Part shown: positions 27,435 through 39,437 of the stretch, piece by piece | Layout: every line of letters begins with the position of its first letter | Position numbering within the stretch: the stretch's first letter is position 1 | NCBI RefSeq assembly: GCF_009756665.1 | Contig: NZ_CP037953.1 | Span: 310,001-374,000, forward strand | DNA from: Permianibacter aggregans | GTDB lineage: Bacteria; Pseudomonadota; Gammaproteobacteria; Enterobacterales; Permianibacteraceae | Reading direction: 5' to 3' | DNA length: 64,000 nt | Program-made: the position numbers and the translations under genes | Notes under the pieces: model-generated | What the model was told of the DNA's origin: nothing | Databases searched by the model: none | Seen by the model: the letters and a program-made list of their open reading frames with translations, nothing else

Positions 27435-27608
27435 TTTTTTACTCCATTTTTTTTGGCACGAATATCCAAGTACTTCAATCTATACAGAATTTCGCACTAC
27501 GATTTTATGGTTCAATGATACGTTGAATCCCTTGTTCTAACTATCACAGCTGAACACCAACTCATTTCTATACCGAAATTTTCTCCATTAAATTAGTCTG
27601 TCAGCCGA

Positions 27609-27637
27609 CAAAAAAACCCGGCATTCGCCGGGTTTTT
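27609..27637 (-). terminator. Intrinsic terminator after sucD
   Basis: On the minus strand, AAACCCGGCGAATGCCGGGTTTTTTT: a GC-rich stem (CCCGGC/GCCGGG) and a T run just past the sucD stop. It ends the sdh-suc transcript. Confidence 0.85.
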
Positions 27638-27655
27638 CTTACTGCACCGCAAAAA

Positions 27656-28537
27656 TTACTTAGCCTTCCAGCCCGTAATTTCCATCACGCCTTTACCAAT
27701 GTCCGCTGGCGAACGCACAGCGTGAACTTTGGCAGCAGCCATGGCGGCGAATTTCTCTTCGGCGGTGCCTTTACCACCGGAGATGATGGCACCGGCGTGG
27801 CCCATGCGCTTGCCCGGAGGGGCGCTGATGCCGGCGATAAAGCCGACGACTGGCTTGGTGACGTGAGCGCGAATGTATTCGCAGGCTTCTTCTTCGGCGC
27901 TGCCCCCGATTTCACCGACCATGACAATCGCTTCGGTTTGCGGATCGTCCTGGAACAGCTTCAACGCGTCGATAAAGGTGGTGCCCGGAATCGGGTCGCC
28001 GCCGATACCGATACAGGTGGACTGGCCGTAGCCCAGATCGGTGGTTTGTTTCACTGATTCGTAAGTCAGCGTGCCTGAGCGGGAAACGATGCCGACTTTA
28101 CCTGGCAGGTGAATGTGGCCCGGCATGATGCCGATTTTGCATTCGCCTGGGGTGATGATGCCGGGGCAGTTCGGGCCAATGAGGCGCACGCCTTTTTGCT
28201 CGACGTAGACTTTCACGTCCAGCATATCCAGAGCCGGAATGCCTTCGGTGATGCAGACGATCAGCGGCACGCCAGCGTCAGCAGCTTCGATGATCGAATC
28301 TTTGCAGTACGGCGCCGGCACGTAGATAACCGATGCGTCCGGTTTTACGGTGGCAACGGCTTCGCGCACGGTGTCGAACACTGGCAGGCCGAGGTGGGTG
28401 GAACCGCCTTTACCTGGGGTGATGCCGCCAACCATTTTGGTGCCGTAGGCAATCGCTTGTTCGCTGTGGAAAGTGCCTTGTTTGCCGGTGAAGCCCTGGC
28501 AAATGACCTTGGTGTCTTTGTTAATTAAAACGCTCAT
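27656..28537 (-). CDS. sucD: Succinyl-CoA synthetase, alpha subunit
   Basis: The 293-residue product is the nucleotide/CoA-binding alpha subunit of succinyl-CoA ligase (succinyl-CoA + ADP/GDP + Pi = succinate + CoA + ATP/GTP). The CoA-binding stretch [16 protein letters not shown] is at the N-terminus; the phosphorylated His lies in [18 protein letters not shown] at about 246. The length is usual for the family (about 290). It begins within the sucC stop (TAATG overlap) and is the last gene of the leftward sdh-suc cluster. It works in the cytoplasm with sucC. Confidence 0.97.
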   Translation of the reverse strand: MSVLINKDTKVICQGFTGKQGTFHSEQAIAYGTKMVGGITPGKGGSTHLGLPVFDTVREAVATVKPDASVIYVPAPYCKDSIIEAADAGVPLIVCITEGIPALDMLDVKVYVEQKGVRLIGPNCPGIITPGECKIGIMPGHIHLPGKVGIVSRSGTLTYESVKQTTDLGYGQSTCIGIGGDPIPGTTFIDALKLFQDDPQTEAIVMVGEIGGSAEEEACEYIRAHVTKPVVGFIAGISAPPGKRMGHAGAIISGGKGTAEEKFAAMAAAKVHAVRSPADIGKGVMEITGWKAK

Positions 28538-29703
28538 TATTTACCTCCCACCGCTTCAACGATTTTCGTTGCAGCGTCAGTCAAACCGGTTGCCGGGGTG
28601 ATGTTCAAACCACTTTCCTGCAGTTTCTTGGCGCCGAGTTCAGCGTTGTTGCCTTCAAGGCGAACAACGACCGGCACTTTCACGCCCACTTCTTTGACGG
28701 CACCGATGATGCCTTCGGCAATCATGTCGCAGCGGACGATGCCGCCGAAGATGTTGACCAGAATGCCTTTGACGGCGGTGTCAGAGAGAATGATTTTGAA
28801 CGCTTCGGAAACGCGTTCTTTGGTGGCGCCGCCACCGACGTCCAGGAAGTTGGCTGGTTGGCCGCCGTGCAGCTTGATGATGTCCATCGTTGCCATCGCG
28901 AGGCCAGCACCGTTGACCATGCAACCGATGTTGCCTTCCAGCGCTACGTAGTTCAGTTCCCACTGCTTGGCGCGCAGTTCGCGCTCGTCTTCTTGCGTTG
29001 GGTCGAACATGTCGCGCAGTTTTGGCTGGCGATACAGGGCGTTGTCGTCGGCGTTGATTTTGCCATCCAAGCACAGCAGTTTGCCGGCGCCGGTGATGAC
29101 GAGCGGGTTGATTTCAACGAGGCTCAAGTCCAGATCTTTGAACATTTTGCCGAGGCCCATGCACAGGTTGGTGAATTCTTTCACCTGGTCGGCATTCAGG
29201 CCCAAACCAAAGCCGAGATCGCGGCACTGGTAAGGCATGATGCCAACCAGCGGATCGATGGTCGCTTTCAGGATTTTTTCTGGGGTTTCGTGCGCAACTT
29301 TTTCAATGTCTACACCGCCTTCGGTGGAGGCCATGATCACGATGCGACGGGTCGCACGGTCCAGCACGGCGCCCAAATACAATTCTTTGGCGATATCGCA
29401 GGGTTCTTCAATCAGCACGCGGTGTACTGGCTGACCACGCGAATCCGTTTGGTAGGTGACCAAACGGGTGCCCAGCATAGCTTTGACGGCCGCATCCAGT
29501 TCGGATTTGCTGCCAACAATTTTCACACCACCGGCTTTACCACGGCCACCGGCGTGCACCTGGGCTTTGACGACCCACTTCGATGTTCCCAAGCGCTCAG
29601 CAGCGGCTAAGGCTTCTTCCGCGCTATGTACTGCTTCGCCACGCGAAACTGGCATGCCAAAGTCAGCAAAAAGCTGCTTGGCCTGATACTCATGAACATT
29701 CAT
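28537..29703 (-). CDS. sucC: Succinyl-CoA synthetase, beta subunit
   Basis: The 388-residue product has an N-terminal ATP-grasp domain ([38 protein letters not shown]) and a C-terminal CoA-ligase domain with the [19 protein letters not shown] loop. It provides the nucleotide-grasp site that pairs with sucD. The stop overlaps the sucD start by one base (TAATG), as expected for coupled translation. The gene is intact and of standard length. Confidence 0.97.
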   Translation of the reverse strand: MNVHEYQAKQLFADFGMPVSRGEAVHSAEEALAAAERLGTSKWVVKAQVHAGGRGKAGGVKIVGSKSELDAAVKAMLGTRLVTYQTDSRGQPVHRVLIEEPCDIAKELYLGAVLDRATRRIVIMASTEGGVDIEKVAHETPEKILKATIDPLVGIMPYQCRDLGFGLGLNADQVKEFTNLCMGLGKMFKDLDLSLVEINPLVITGAGKLLCLDGKINADDNALYRQPKLRDMFDPTQEDERELRAKQWELNYVALEGNIGCMVNGAGLAMATMDIIKLHGGQPANFLDVGGGATKERVSEAFKIILSDTAVKGILVNIFGGIVRCDMIAEGIIGAVKEVGVKVPVVVRLEGNNAELGAKKLQESGLNITPATGLTDAATKIVEAVGGK

Positions 29704-29730
29704 GCTCTATTCCTCACCTAAAATTTTCGC

Positions 29731-30984
29731 TTACACGTTCAGCAGCAAACGCGCTGGATCTTCAATGAACTCTTTAATCGTTTTCAGGAAGCCGACCGAC
29801 TCACGACCATCGATGATGCGGTGGTCGTAAGACAGCGCCACGTACATCATCGGCTGAATGACGATTTGGCCGTTGACCGCAACCACGCGATCTTCGGTAC
29901 GGAACATTCCGAGAATGGCCGACTGCGGCGGGTTGATGATTGGCGTGGCCATCAACGAACCGAATACCCCACCGTTGGAAATGGTGAACGTACCGCCGGT
30001 CATTTCTTCGACGGTCAGCGAATTGTTTTTCGCTTTCTGGCCCATTTCACCAATGGTTTTCTCGACATCGGCCATCGACATGCGGTCGGTGTCGCGCAAT
30101 ACCGGCACAACCAGACCGCGCGGTGCAGAAACCGCAACGCCGATGTCGTAGTAGCCGTGATAGACGATGTCGTTACCATCGATAGAGGCATTCACTTCCG
30201 GGTAACGCTTCAGCGCTTCGGTGGCGGCTTTGACAAAGAAGCTCATGAAGCCCAATTTCACGCCGTGGGTTTTCTCGAACTGATCTTTGTATTTCGCACG
30301 CAGCTCCATGACCGGCTTCATATTGATGTCGTTGAAGGTGGTCAGAATCGCGGCGTTGTGTTGGGCTTGCAGCAGGCGCTCGGCAATGCGCTGACGCAGA
30401 CGCGTCATCGGTACGCGGCGCTCTTCGCGCTCGCCGCTGGCAACGGCTGGCGCCGGTGCCGCAGCCGGTGCGGATTTCGCGGCTGGCTTGTCACCACCTT
30501 TGATGTGGTTTTCAACGTCTTCTTTCGTTAAGCGACCGTCTTTGCCGGTGGCTTTGATTTTGCTGGCGTCGAGATTGTGCTCGGCAACCAAACGGCGAAC
30601 CGCTGGGCTCAAGGCATCGAGATTGGCGCTAGACGATTCCTCAGACTTGGACTTTTTATCCTCGTCTTTCGACTTTTTGTCTTCGTCTTTAGACGACTTC
30701 TCTTCTTTTTTCTCTTCTTTCTTGTCGTCTTTTGCCGACTCGCCGCCGCCTTTCTTGAACTTGGCGATGACTTCTTCGGCGCCAACGGTGCTGCCCTGGT
30801 CTTTCAGAATTTCTTCGATGACGCCGTCATCCGGCGCGGACACTTCCAAGACCACTTTATCGGTTTCGATATCGACCAGCACTTCATCGCGCTTGACCGA
30901 TTCGCCCGGCTTTTTGTGCCAGGTGGCAATGGTGGCTTCGGCTACCGATTCCGGCAGTACGGGCACTTTGATTTCAATCGACAT
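29731..30984 (-). CDS. sucB: 2-oxoglutarate dehydrogenase E2, dihydrolipoyl succinyltransferase
   Basis: The 417-residue product has a lipoyl domain with Lys43 in [11 protein letters not shown], a peripheral-subunit-binding domain at about residues 121-160 ([16 protein letters not shown]), and a C-terminal catalytic domain with His388 and Asp392 in [12 protein letters not shown]. It transfers succinyl groups to CoA in the 2-oxoglutarate dehydrogenase complex. The first linker, residues about 82-119, is unusual: it is made of Lys, Asp, Glu and Ser in short repeats (KKEEKKEEK, then KDEDKKS twice) rather than Ala/Pro. The start at 30982-30984 has GGAGAC 8 bases upstream. It lies 27 bases from sucC. 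Confidence 0.96.
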   Translation of the reverse strand: MSIEIKVPVLPESVAEATIATWHKKPGESVKRDEVLVDIETDKVVLEVSAPDDGVIEEILKDQGSTVGAEEVIAKFKKGGGESAKDDKKEEKKEEKSSKDEDKKSKDEDKKSKSEESSSANLDALSPAVRRLVAEHNLDASKIKATGKDGRLTKEDVENHIKGGDKPAAKSAPAAAPAPAVASGEREERRVPMTRLRQRIAERLLQAQHNAAILTTFNDINMKPVMELRAKYKDQFEKTHGVKLGFMSFFVKAATEALKRYPEVNASIDGNDIVYHGYYDIGVAVSAPRGLVVPVLRDTDRMSMADVEKTIGEMGQKAKNNSLTVEEMTGGTFTISNGGVFGSLMATPIINPPQSAILGMFRTEDRVVAVNGQIVIQPMMYVALSYDHRIIDGRESVGFLKTIKEFIEDPARLLLNV

Positions 30985-31186
30985 TTTTTTGTCTCCATTT
31001 GGCGCCTTTTGCGCCGCGTTTATTCGATGCGGAATCTAAAAATTCCGCTTCGCTTTGACAACATACCCCGTATGGGGCGGCTGTTTGTTACCGGGTGATG
31101 AAACTCATTGGTTTCATTCCCGACCGGGCCATTAATGTGGACCGGAAAATCGCGTGAGGCGATAGAGATATTCCCTTTCGACTCGA

Positions 31187-31264
31187 CTGGATTCCCGCCT
31201 ACGCCCCACAGGGAGGTGGGAAGTGTCGTGGCGAGTAAGGAACTCGCTCGACCGCGGGAATGAC
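31187..31264. repeat. REP-like palindrome with an insert in its loop
   Basis: CTGGATTCCCGCCTACGC at the left and CGCGGGAATGAC at the right are the two arms of the REP unit, but instead of a short loop they enclose about 48 bases (31205-31252) that hold smaller stems (CCCACAGGGAGGTGGG and GCGAGTAAGGAACTCGC). Confidence 0.75.
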
Positions 31265-31283
31265 AGAAAAAGTAACCTTCCGC

Positions 31284-31310
31284 GTCATTCCCGCGTAGGC
31301 GGGAATCCAG
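31284..31310. repeat. REP-like palindrome
   Basis: GTCATTCCCGCGTAGGCGGGAATCCAG: a near-perfect short hairpin, inverted relative to the composite unit 20 bases to its left, so the two make a REPIN-like pair between sucB and sucA. Confidence 0.85.
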
Positions 31311-31325
31311 ATATTTCTTTACTGC

Positions 31326-34118
<2,793 letters not shown>

Positions 34119-34291
34119 ATTGTTTACTCACCTTTTGTGAGCCCGATTTCCCACTCAAACCGTTTGGATTTGAGCACCTGTTAGCCGACGAACATTTTGT
34201 TTGCCGGTCACGCACAACGATGGTGGTCGTTACGCGTAAATCCTTGCAGCGTTGCCGCTGCGGACGGCCATGCATTCCGCACATTCGTCCA

Positions 34292-34330
34292 ATAAAAAAC
34301 CGCACACGCCCGGGTCTCGGACGTGTGCGG
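34292..34330 (-). terminator. Terminator/attenuator between sdhB and sucA
   Basis: CCGCACACG and CGTGTGCGG form a 9-bp stem with about a 13-base loop. On the minus strand it is followed by TTTTTTATT at 34299-34291. It lies between sdhB and sucA and may terminate part of the sdh transcripts. Confidence 0.75.
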
Positions 34331-34393
34331 TCGAATTATAGATGATGAATGCGCCGTTGGCCGGGTTCATCTGTGTGCATCAGTGCAGATTCC

Positions 34394-35092
34394 TTACACA
34401 CCACGCTGCAACAGCATGCTGCGGATTTTGCCGATGGCACGGGTTGGATTCAAACCCTTCGGACAGACGCTGACGCAGTTCATGATGCCGCGGCAACGGA
34501 ATACGCTGTAGGCATCGTCCAAATCGGCCAGACGTTCGTTCGTGGCATCATCCCGGCTGTCGGCCAGGAAACGATAGGCTTGCAGCAGACCGGCTGGACC
34601 GACGAATTTGTCCGGATTCCACCAGAACGACGGGCAGGAACTGGAGCAGCAGGCGCACAGAATGCATTCCCACAGGCCTTCCATTTTCTCGCGATCTTCC
34701 GGGCTCTGCAGACGTTCGCGGGCCGGGGCCGGCGATTTGTTCTGCAGGTACGGTTTGATTTTTTCGTACTGGCGGTAGAACGTGCTCATGTCGACGGCCA
34801 GGTCGCGCACCACCGGCAGGCCCGGCAACGGACGAATGACGACCGGCTCTTTCAGCGATTTAACCGGCGTGACGCAGGCCAAACCGTTTTTGCCGTTCAT
34901 GTTCATGCCATCCGATCCGCACACGCCTTCGCGGCAGGAACGGCGGAATGATAAGGTCGGGTCTTTGTCTTTCAGCTGGATTAAGGCATCCAGCACCATC
35001 ATGTCTTTACCTTCTGGAATGTCGAGCTCGTACTCTTTCATGTACGGCGCCGTATCGACTTCCGGGTTGTAACGATAAACCTGAAAACGCAT
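34394..35092 (-). CDS. sdhB: Succinate dehydrogenase iron-sulfur subunit
   Basis: The 232-residue product carries the three expected cluster motifs: CREGVCGSDGMNMNG for [2Fe-2S], CILCACCSSSCPSFWW for [4Fe-4S], and CRGIMNCVSVCPKGLNP for the [3Fe-4S]/[4Fe-4S] region. It passes electrons from FADH2 of SdhA to ubiquinone at the membrane. It starts 15 bases after sdhA, with GAGGG upstream. Confidence 0.97.
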   Translation of the reverse strand: MRFQVYRYNPEVDTAPYMKEYELDIPEGKDMMVLDALIQLKDKDPTLSFRRSCREGVCGSDGMNMNGKNGLACVTPVKSLKEPVVIRPLPGLPVVRDLAVDMSTFYRQYEKIKPYLQNKSPAPARERLQSPEDREKMEGLWECILCACCSSSCPSFWWNPDKFVGPAGLLQAYRFLADSRDDATNERLADLDDAYSVFRCRGIMNCVSVCPKGLNPTRAIGKIRSMLLQRGV

Positions 35093-35107
35093 GGTCAGTT
35101 AACCCTC

Positions 35108-36871
35108 TTAATACGTACGCTTTTTCGGCTCGAAACCTTCAACGGTTTTCGGCGTCATGTTAACGGCACGCTTACTCATCGCTTCGGTTTTTGAGTCGTA
35201 GATCGAGTGGCACAGCCAGTTCGCATCATCGCGATCTTCGTAATCTTCGCGAGCGTGGGCACCACGGCTCTCGGTACGGAAATTCGCAGCGGTGGCGGTG
35301 GCAAACGCGGTTTCCATCAGGTTGTCGAGCTCCAGGCATTCGACACGCTGAGTGTTGAAGGCTTTGCTCTTGTCGGACAGCGACGCATTTTTCAAACGCT
35401 CACGCAATTTCTTCAGCTCTTCGAAGCCTTTGGCCATCGCTTCGCCGGTGCGGAACACGCCGAAATAATTCTGCATGCAGTTCTGCATTTCTTTGCGGAT
35501 CTGCGAAGGATTTTCGCCTTCCTTGTTGTTTTCCCAGCGGTTGTAGCGGGCAAACGACGCTTCGACATCGGAGTCGGAGCAATGATTCAGCTGCAGCTCA
35601 TCTTTGGTCAGGGCTTCGGTGACGTGCAAACCAGCCGCACGACCAAACACCACCAAATCCAGCAACGAGTTGCCGCCCAAGCGGTTAGCGCCATGCACCG
35701 ACACGCAAGCGATTTCCCCAACGGCATACAAGCCTTCGACAACGTGATCTTTACCATCACGGAAAACCAGGGCCTGGCCATGCACGTTGGTCGGCACGCC
35801 GCCCATCATGTAGTGGCAGGTGGGCACAACCGGAATCGGCGCTTTCACCGGATCGACGTGGGCGAAAGTTTCGGCCAATTCGCAGATACCTGGCAGTTTG
35901 TCATGCAGGGTTTTCTGACCCAGGTGATCAAGCTTCAGCAACACGTGGTCTTTTTCCGGACCAACGCCGTTGCCGGCAAGAATTTCCTTGATCATCGAGC
36001 GGGCAACGACGTCACGCGAGGCCAAGTCTTTGGCGTTCGGTGCGTAGCGCTCCATGAAGCGCTCGCCTTTGCTGTTAATGAGGTAACCGCCTTCACCGCG
36101 GCAACCTTCGGTGACCAGCACGCCGGCACCGTGAATGCCGGTTGGGTGGAATTGCCAGAATTCCATGTCCTGCACTTGCAGGCCGGCACGCAGCGCCATG
36201 CCGACACCGTCACCGGTGTTGATGTGCGCGTTGGTAGTGGAGGCATAAATACGGCCGGCACCGCCGGTGGCGAAAATGACCGCACGTGAGCGGAACACTT
36301 CGATTTCACCGGACTCGATGTCCATCGCCGTAACGCCGCAGCACTGACCTTTGTCATTCATGACCAGATCCAGCGCATACCATTCATTGAAGAATTTGGT
36401 TTGGGCTTTGACGTTCTGCTGATACAGCGTGTGCAGCAGCGCGTGACCGGTGCGGTCGGCCGCTGCCGCGGTACGGGCGGCTTGCTCGCCGCCGAAATTC
36501 TTCGACTGGCCACCGAATGGGCGCTGATAAATGCGACCTTCTTTATTGCGCGAGAACGGCAGGCCCATGTGCTCGAGCTCATAGATAGCCTCGGGGCCGA
36601 CTGAGCACATGTATTCGATAGAGTCCTGATCGCCGATATAGTCCGACCCTTTGACGGTGTCGTACATGTGCCAGCGCCAATCGTCTTCATGGGTATTGCC
36701 GAGTGCGACGGTGATGCCGCCCTGGGCCGATACGGTATGCGAACGGGTTGGAAAAACTTTAGAAATCAACGCGGTTTTCAGGCCGGCCTGGGCCAATTGC
36801 AGCGCCGCGCGCATGCCAGCGCCACCGGCGCCAACGATTACCGCGTCAAAAGTATGGGTGGCTCGTGCCAT
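35108..36871 (-). CDS. sdhA: Succinate dehydrogenase flavoprotein subunit
   Basis: The 587-residue product has the FAD-binding dinucleotide fold [17 protein letters not shown], the covalent-flavin His45 in [10 protein letters not shown], and active-site regions [21 protein letters not shown] and [29 protein letters not shown] and [19 protein letters not shown] are typical of SdhA. It oxidises succinate to fumarate. The start codon follows the sdhD stop directly (TAAATG), so the two are translationally coupled. Confidence 0.97.
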   Translation of the reverse strand: MARATHTFDAVIVGAGGAGMRAALQLAQAGLKTALISKVFPTRSHTVSAQGGITVALGNTHEDDWRWHMYDTVKGSDYIGDQDSIEYMCSVGPEAIYELEHMGLPFSRNKEGRIYQRPFGGQSKNFGGEQAARTAAAADRTGHALLHTLYQQNVKAQTKFFNEWYALDLVMNDKGQCCGVTAMDIESGEIEVFRSRAVIFATGGAGRIYASTTNAHINTGDGVGMALRAGLQVQDMEFWQFHPTGIHGAGVLVTEGCRGEGGYLINSKGERFMERYAPNAKDLASRDVVARSMIKEILAGNGVGPEKDHVLLKLDHLGQKTLHDKLPGICELAETFAHVDPVKAPIPVVPTCHYMMGGVPTNVHGQALVFRDGKDHVVEGLYAVGEIACVSVHGANRLGGNSLLDLVVFGRAAGLHVTEALTKDELQLNHCSDSDVEASFARYNRWENNKEGENPSQIRKEMQNCMQNYFGVFRTGEAMAKGFEELKKLRERLKNASLSDKSKAFNTQRVECLELDNLMETAFATATAANFRTESRGAHAREDYEDRDDANWLCHSIYDSKTEAMSKRAVNMTPKTVEGFEPKKRTY

Positions 36872-37231
36872 TTACACACCCCACAAAATGACGAGACCCC
36901 AGAGCAATAGCCCCAAGCAGGTCACGATCAACAAACTTTGTGCGACGAAACGCACTCCCACCGGCTTGACGTAGTCGGTTAATACGGTCCAGATACCAAT
37001 CCAGGCGTGCGCGACCACCGCAAACACGGCGATCATCGTGGCGATTTTCATGATTGGTGATGTGAACAGGTTCAGCCACAGGCCGTGGGTCATTTCACCA
37101 CTGCCGAGGGCGACGCCGAGCAGGTAACCGCCGACGTAAAGCGCGTAGGCCAGCAACACAACGGCGGACAGACGCTGAACAACCCAGTCGTGCAAACCGC
37201 TGCGACCAAAGGTGGTGGCTTGTCTTACCAT
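36872..37231 (-). CDS. sdhD: Succinate dehydrogenase membrane anchor subunit
   Basis: The 119-residue product has three TM helices (about residues 22-40, 55-75 and 92-115). The N-terminal GRSGLHDWVVQRLSAVVLL with the Arg-Leu-Ser before helix 1, the AYALYVGG and later HAWIGIWTVLTDYVKP match SdhD; the His and Asp-Tyr near HAWIG...DYV belong to the heme/quinone-binding region. It overlaps the sdhC stop by 7 bases and abuts sdhA. Confidence 0.93.
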   Translation of the reverse strand: MVRQATTFGRSGLHDWVVQRLSAVVLLAYALYVGGYLLGVALGSGEMTHGLWLNLFTSPIMKIATMIAVFAVVAHAWIGIWTVLTDYVKPVGVRFVAQSLLIVTCLGLLLWGLVILWGV

Positions 37232-37599
37232 ACGACCACCCCCACGCCGATAGCGGCCAACAGGCTCAAAGCGATGACCGCGATGGAAGTCTGACGGCCG
37301 GCGCTCAGCGATTCAGCATGGCCAAGGTCCATGACCAGGTGGCGTACGCCTGCAATCAGGTGGTAACAAAGCGCGGTCAGAATGGCCCACAATCCGAACT
37401 TGGCCCACGGCGCCGTCAAGCATTGCTTGAGGGTTTCAAAACGGGCTTCGGACGCCAGTGTCTCCTGCAACATATAAAGCAGGACCGGCAGACCCAGGAA
37501 CAACACGACACCGGAGATACGGTGCAAGATCGACGATATCGCCATCACAGGCATTTTGATGGTCGTCAGATCAAGATTGACTGGACGTTGCGTATTCAC
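37225..37599 (-). CDS. sdhC: Succinate dehydrogenase cytochrome b556 subunit
   Basis: The GTG at 37597-37599 is chosen because it gives the family N-terminus VNTQRPVNLDLTTIKMP; the frame is open 11 codons further upstream, but no homology is visible there. The product has 124 residues. It contains SILHRISGVVLFLGLPVLL (Ser and Arg near the quinone site) and the heme-ligand His in HLIAGVRHLVMDLGH. Three TM helices are present. It is the first gene of the sdhCDAB-sucABCD transcript and lies downstream of a near-consensus promoter. Confidence 0.92.
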   Translation of the reverse strand: MNTQRPVNLDLTTIKMPVMAISSILHRISGVVLFLGLPVLLYMLQETLASEARFETLKQCLTAPWAKFGLWAILTALCYHLIAGVRHLVMDLGHAESLSAGRQTSIAVIALSLLAAIGVGVVVW

Positions 37600-37685
37600 A
37601 GTTTCTCGTCTTTTGTAGGTTGGACAGCCCAAGAACAGGCCGAAATTGCATATCAGCGTTTGTTATGGCGCCAATGGGCGGGCGA

Positions 37686-37714
37686 ATTATAGGCGCGCAT
37701 CCCTTTGAAGACAA
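37686..37714 (-). promoter_or_regulatory. Predicted sigma-70 promoter of the sdh-suc operon
   Basis: On the minus strand: TTGTCT, 17 bases, TATAAT. The -10 box is at 37691-37686, about 87 bases before the sdhC GTG. No other equally good match lies in this gap on this strand. Confidence 0.7.
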
Positions 37715-37803
37715 ATGGGATTCTTAACCAAGTTACCGTAAATCGAGTCAATTCAACCTTGGTCGAATACGACGTTGATCAAATCAAGCGTACAAATTGC
37801 CTT

Positions 37804-37832
37804 TTGGCTATTGGCGCTTGATCGTCTATAGT
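37804..37832 (+). promoter_or_regulatory. Predicted sigma-70 promoter of gltA
   Basis: TTGGCT at 37804-37809, 17 bases, TATAGT at 37827-37832. It lies about 105 bases before the gltA ATG. Confidence 0.65.
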
Positions 37833-37936
37833 CTGCACCCGCAAAACTGAGCCATACTCAGCTCGATACGTACCAGGGGATAAAAGGATCATCCAGATCT
37901 GTCCACCCTGCTCTTATGAACCAGAAGGAGTTAAAC

Positions 37937-39232
37937 ATGGCAGACAAGGTCGCCAAACTGCACCTTCCCGGCCAAGCCGAACCACTCTCCTTGCCGATTT
38001 ATTCGCCAAGCCAGGGCCAGGATGTCATCGACATTCGCGAACTGGGCAAACACAAACATTTCACTTATGACCCGGGCTTTTTGGCCACTGCTGCTTGCGA
38101 ATCGAAAATCACTTACATCGACGGCGACGCCGGTGTGCTGCAATACCGCGGTTATCCGATTGAACAACTGGCCGAAAACTCGTCGTTTCTGGAAGTGGCC
38201 TACCTGTTGATCAAAGGCGAATTGCCGAGCAAAGCCGAACTCGACAACTGGACCTATCACATCACCCATCACACGATGGTGCACGACCAGATGAACCGGT
38301 TTTTCTCCGGCTTCCGTCGTGACGCTCACCCGATGGCGATCATGGTTGCCGTGGTCGGTGCGTTGTCCTCGTTCTATCACGACTCGTTGGACATCAATAA
38401 TCCGAAACACCGTGAAATCAGCGCGATTCGCTTGATCGCGAAGGTGCCGACACTGGCAGCGATGTCGTACAAGTACAGCATCGGTCAGCCGTTCATGTAT
38501 CCGCGCAACGAATACTCGTATTCGGCTAACTTCCTGCACATGATGTTTGGCGTACCGTGCGCCGAATACCAGCCAGACCCGATTCTGGTGCGCGCGATTG
38601 ATCGCATTCTGATTCTGCACGCCGATCACGAGCAGAATGCCTCGACTTCGACTGTGCGTTTGGCCGGCTCTTCCGGTGCCAACCCGTTCGCCTGTATCGC
38701 TGCCGGTATTGCTTCATTGTGGGGCCCGGCACACGGCGGCGCCAACGAAGCCTGTTTGACGATGCTGGAAGAAATCGGCAGCGTCGATCGCATTCCGGAA
38801 TACATCCGCCGCGCCAAGGACAAGAACGATCCGTTCCGCCTGATGGGCTTTGGTCACCGCGTGTACAAAAACTTCGATCCGCGCGCAAAAATCATGCGTG
38901 AAACCGCGCACGAAGTGCTCGGCCACCTCGGTGCCGAAAACAGCGAACTGATGAAAGTGGCCATGGAGCTGGAACGCATTGCGCTGCAGGATGATTACTT
39001 CGTCGAGAAGAAGCTGTACCCGAACGTCGACTTCTACTCCGGCATCATCATGAAAGCCATGGGCATTCCGGTCAGCATGTTCACCGTGATGTTCGCGATG
39101 GCCCGCACCACCGGCTGGGTTGCCCAGTGGATGGAAATGATTGCCGAACCGAGCCAGAAAATCGGCCGTCCGCGTCAGCTTTACACCGGTGAAAAACACC
39201 GCGAATATCAGTCGATCGATAAACGCAAGTAA
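37937..39232 (+). CDS. gltA: Citrate synthase (type II)
   Basis: The 431-residue product condenses oxaloacetate and acetyl-CoA to citrate. Catalytic residues are visible: His in [13 protein letters not shown], His in [15 protein letters not shown], Asp in VDFYSGI. The N-terminal beta region and [21 protein letters not shown] are typical of the hexameric, NADH-sensitive gram-negative type. The ATG at 37937 has AGAAGGAG upstream; an in-frame ATG at 37916 lacks that. The gene is divergent from sdhC and separated by about 340 bases, with its own promoter. Confidence 0.97.
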   Translation: MADKVAKLHLPGQAEPLSLPIYSPSQGQDVIDIRELGKHKHFTYDPGFLATAACESKITYIDGDAGVLQYRGYPIEQLAENSSFLEVAYLLIKGELPSKAELDNWTYHITHHTMVHDQMNRFFSGFRRDAHPMAIMVAVVGALSSFYHDSLDINNPKHREISAIRLIAKVPTLAAMSYKYSIGQPFMYPRNEYSYSANFLHMMFGVPCAEYQPDPILVRAIDRILILHADHEQNASTSTVRLAGSSGANPFACIAAGIASLWGPAHGGANEACLTMLEEIGSVDRIPEYIRRAKDKNDPFRLMGFGHRVYKNFDPRAKIMRETAHEVLGHLGAENSELMKVAMELERIALQDDYFVEKKLYPNVDFYSGIIMKAMGIPVSMFTVMFAMARTTGWVAQWMEMIAEPSQKIGRPRQLYTGEKHREYQSIDKRK

Positions 39233-39274
39233 TCATTTTTTGCCGATTATTGTGCCCTCAAGTCTTTTTTGCTT

Positions 39275-39301
39275 GTCATACCCGCGCAGGCGGGTATCCA
39301 G
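39275..39301. repeat. REP-like palindrome (variant TACCCGC)
   Basis: GTCATACCCGCGCAGGCGGGTATCCAG; the pair of compensating changes (A and T instead of T and A in the stem) keeps the palindrome. It lies 40 bases after gltA and is half of an inverted pair with the unit at 39318. Confidence 0.85.
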
Positions 39302-39317
39302 TGCTCCGAGTCAATGA

Positions 39318-39343
39318 TGGATTCCCGCCTCCGCGGGAATGAC
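39318..39343. repeat. REP-like palindrome
   Basis: TGGATTCCCGCCTCCGCGGGAATGAC: opposite orientation to the unit at 39275, separated by 16 bases, together making a REPIN-like pair between gltA and galE. Confidence 0.85.
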
Positions 39344-39389
39344 ACGGTAAAGGCGGCAGACTCGAAGCATCACTTTTTGGCAAATCATA

Positions 39390-39415
39390 ACGGGGCTAGT
39401 GTGGCCCCGTTTTTT
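39390..39415 (+). terminator. Intrinsic terminator between gltA and galE
   Basis: ACGGGGC, 6-base loop, GCCCCGT, then TTTTT. It lies after the REP-like pair and ends the gltA transcript. Confidence 0.85.
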
Positions 39416-39437
39416 ATCGCTTCAGGAAGAGAGATTC

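Larger units (their letters stand above)
30985..31325. other. Intergenic region between sucB and sucA with REP-like repeats
   Basis: About 340 bases, unusually long for the sucA-sucB gap. It holds a composite REP-like palindrome (31187-31264) and a second unit (31284-31310). A GGCGC/GCGCC mini-hairpin lies just upstream of sucB at about 31000-31015. No gene is apparent. Confidence 0.7.

Noticed and set aside
28858-29610. Long plus-strand open frame antisense to sucC
   Set aside because: Shadow of a highly conserved gene; no family motifs and no start signal.
35207-36289. Long open frame on the plus strand, antisense to sdhA (360 codons)
   Set aside because: It lies wholly inside sdhA in a GC-biased third-position pattern, has no ribosome-binding site and no domain resemblance. 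Overlap with a strongly supported core gene explains it.
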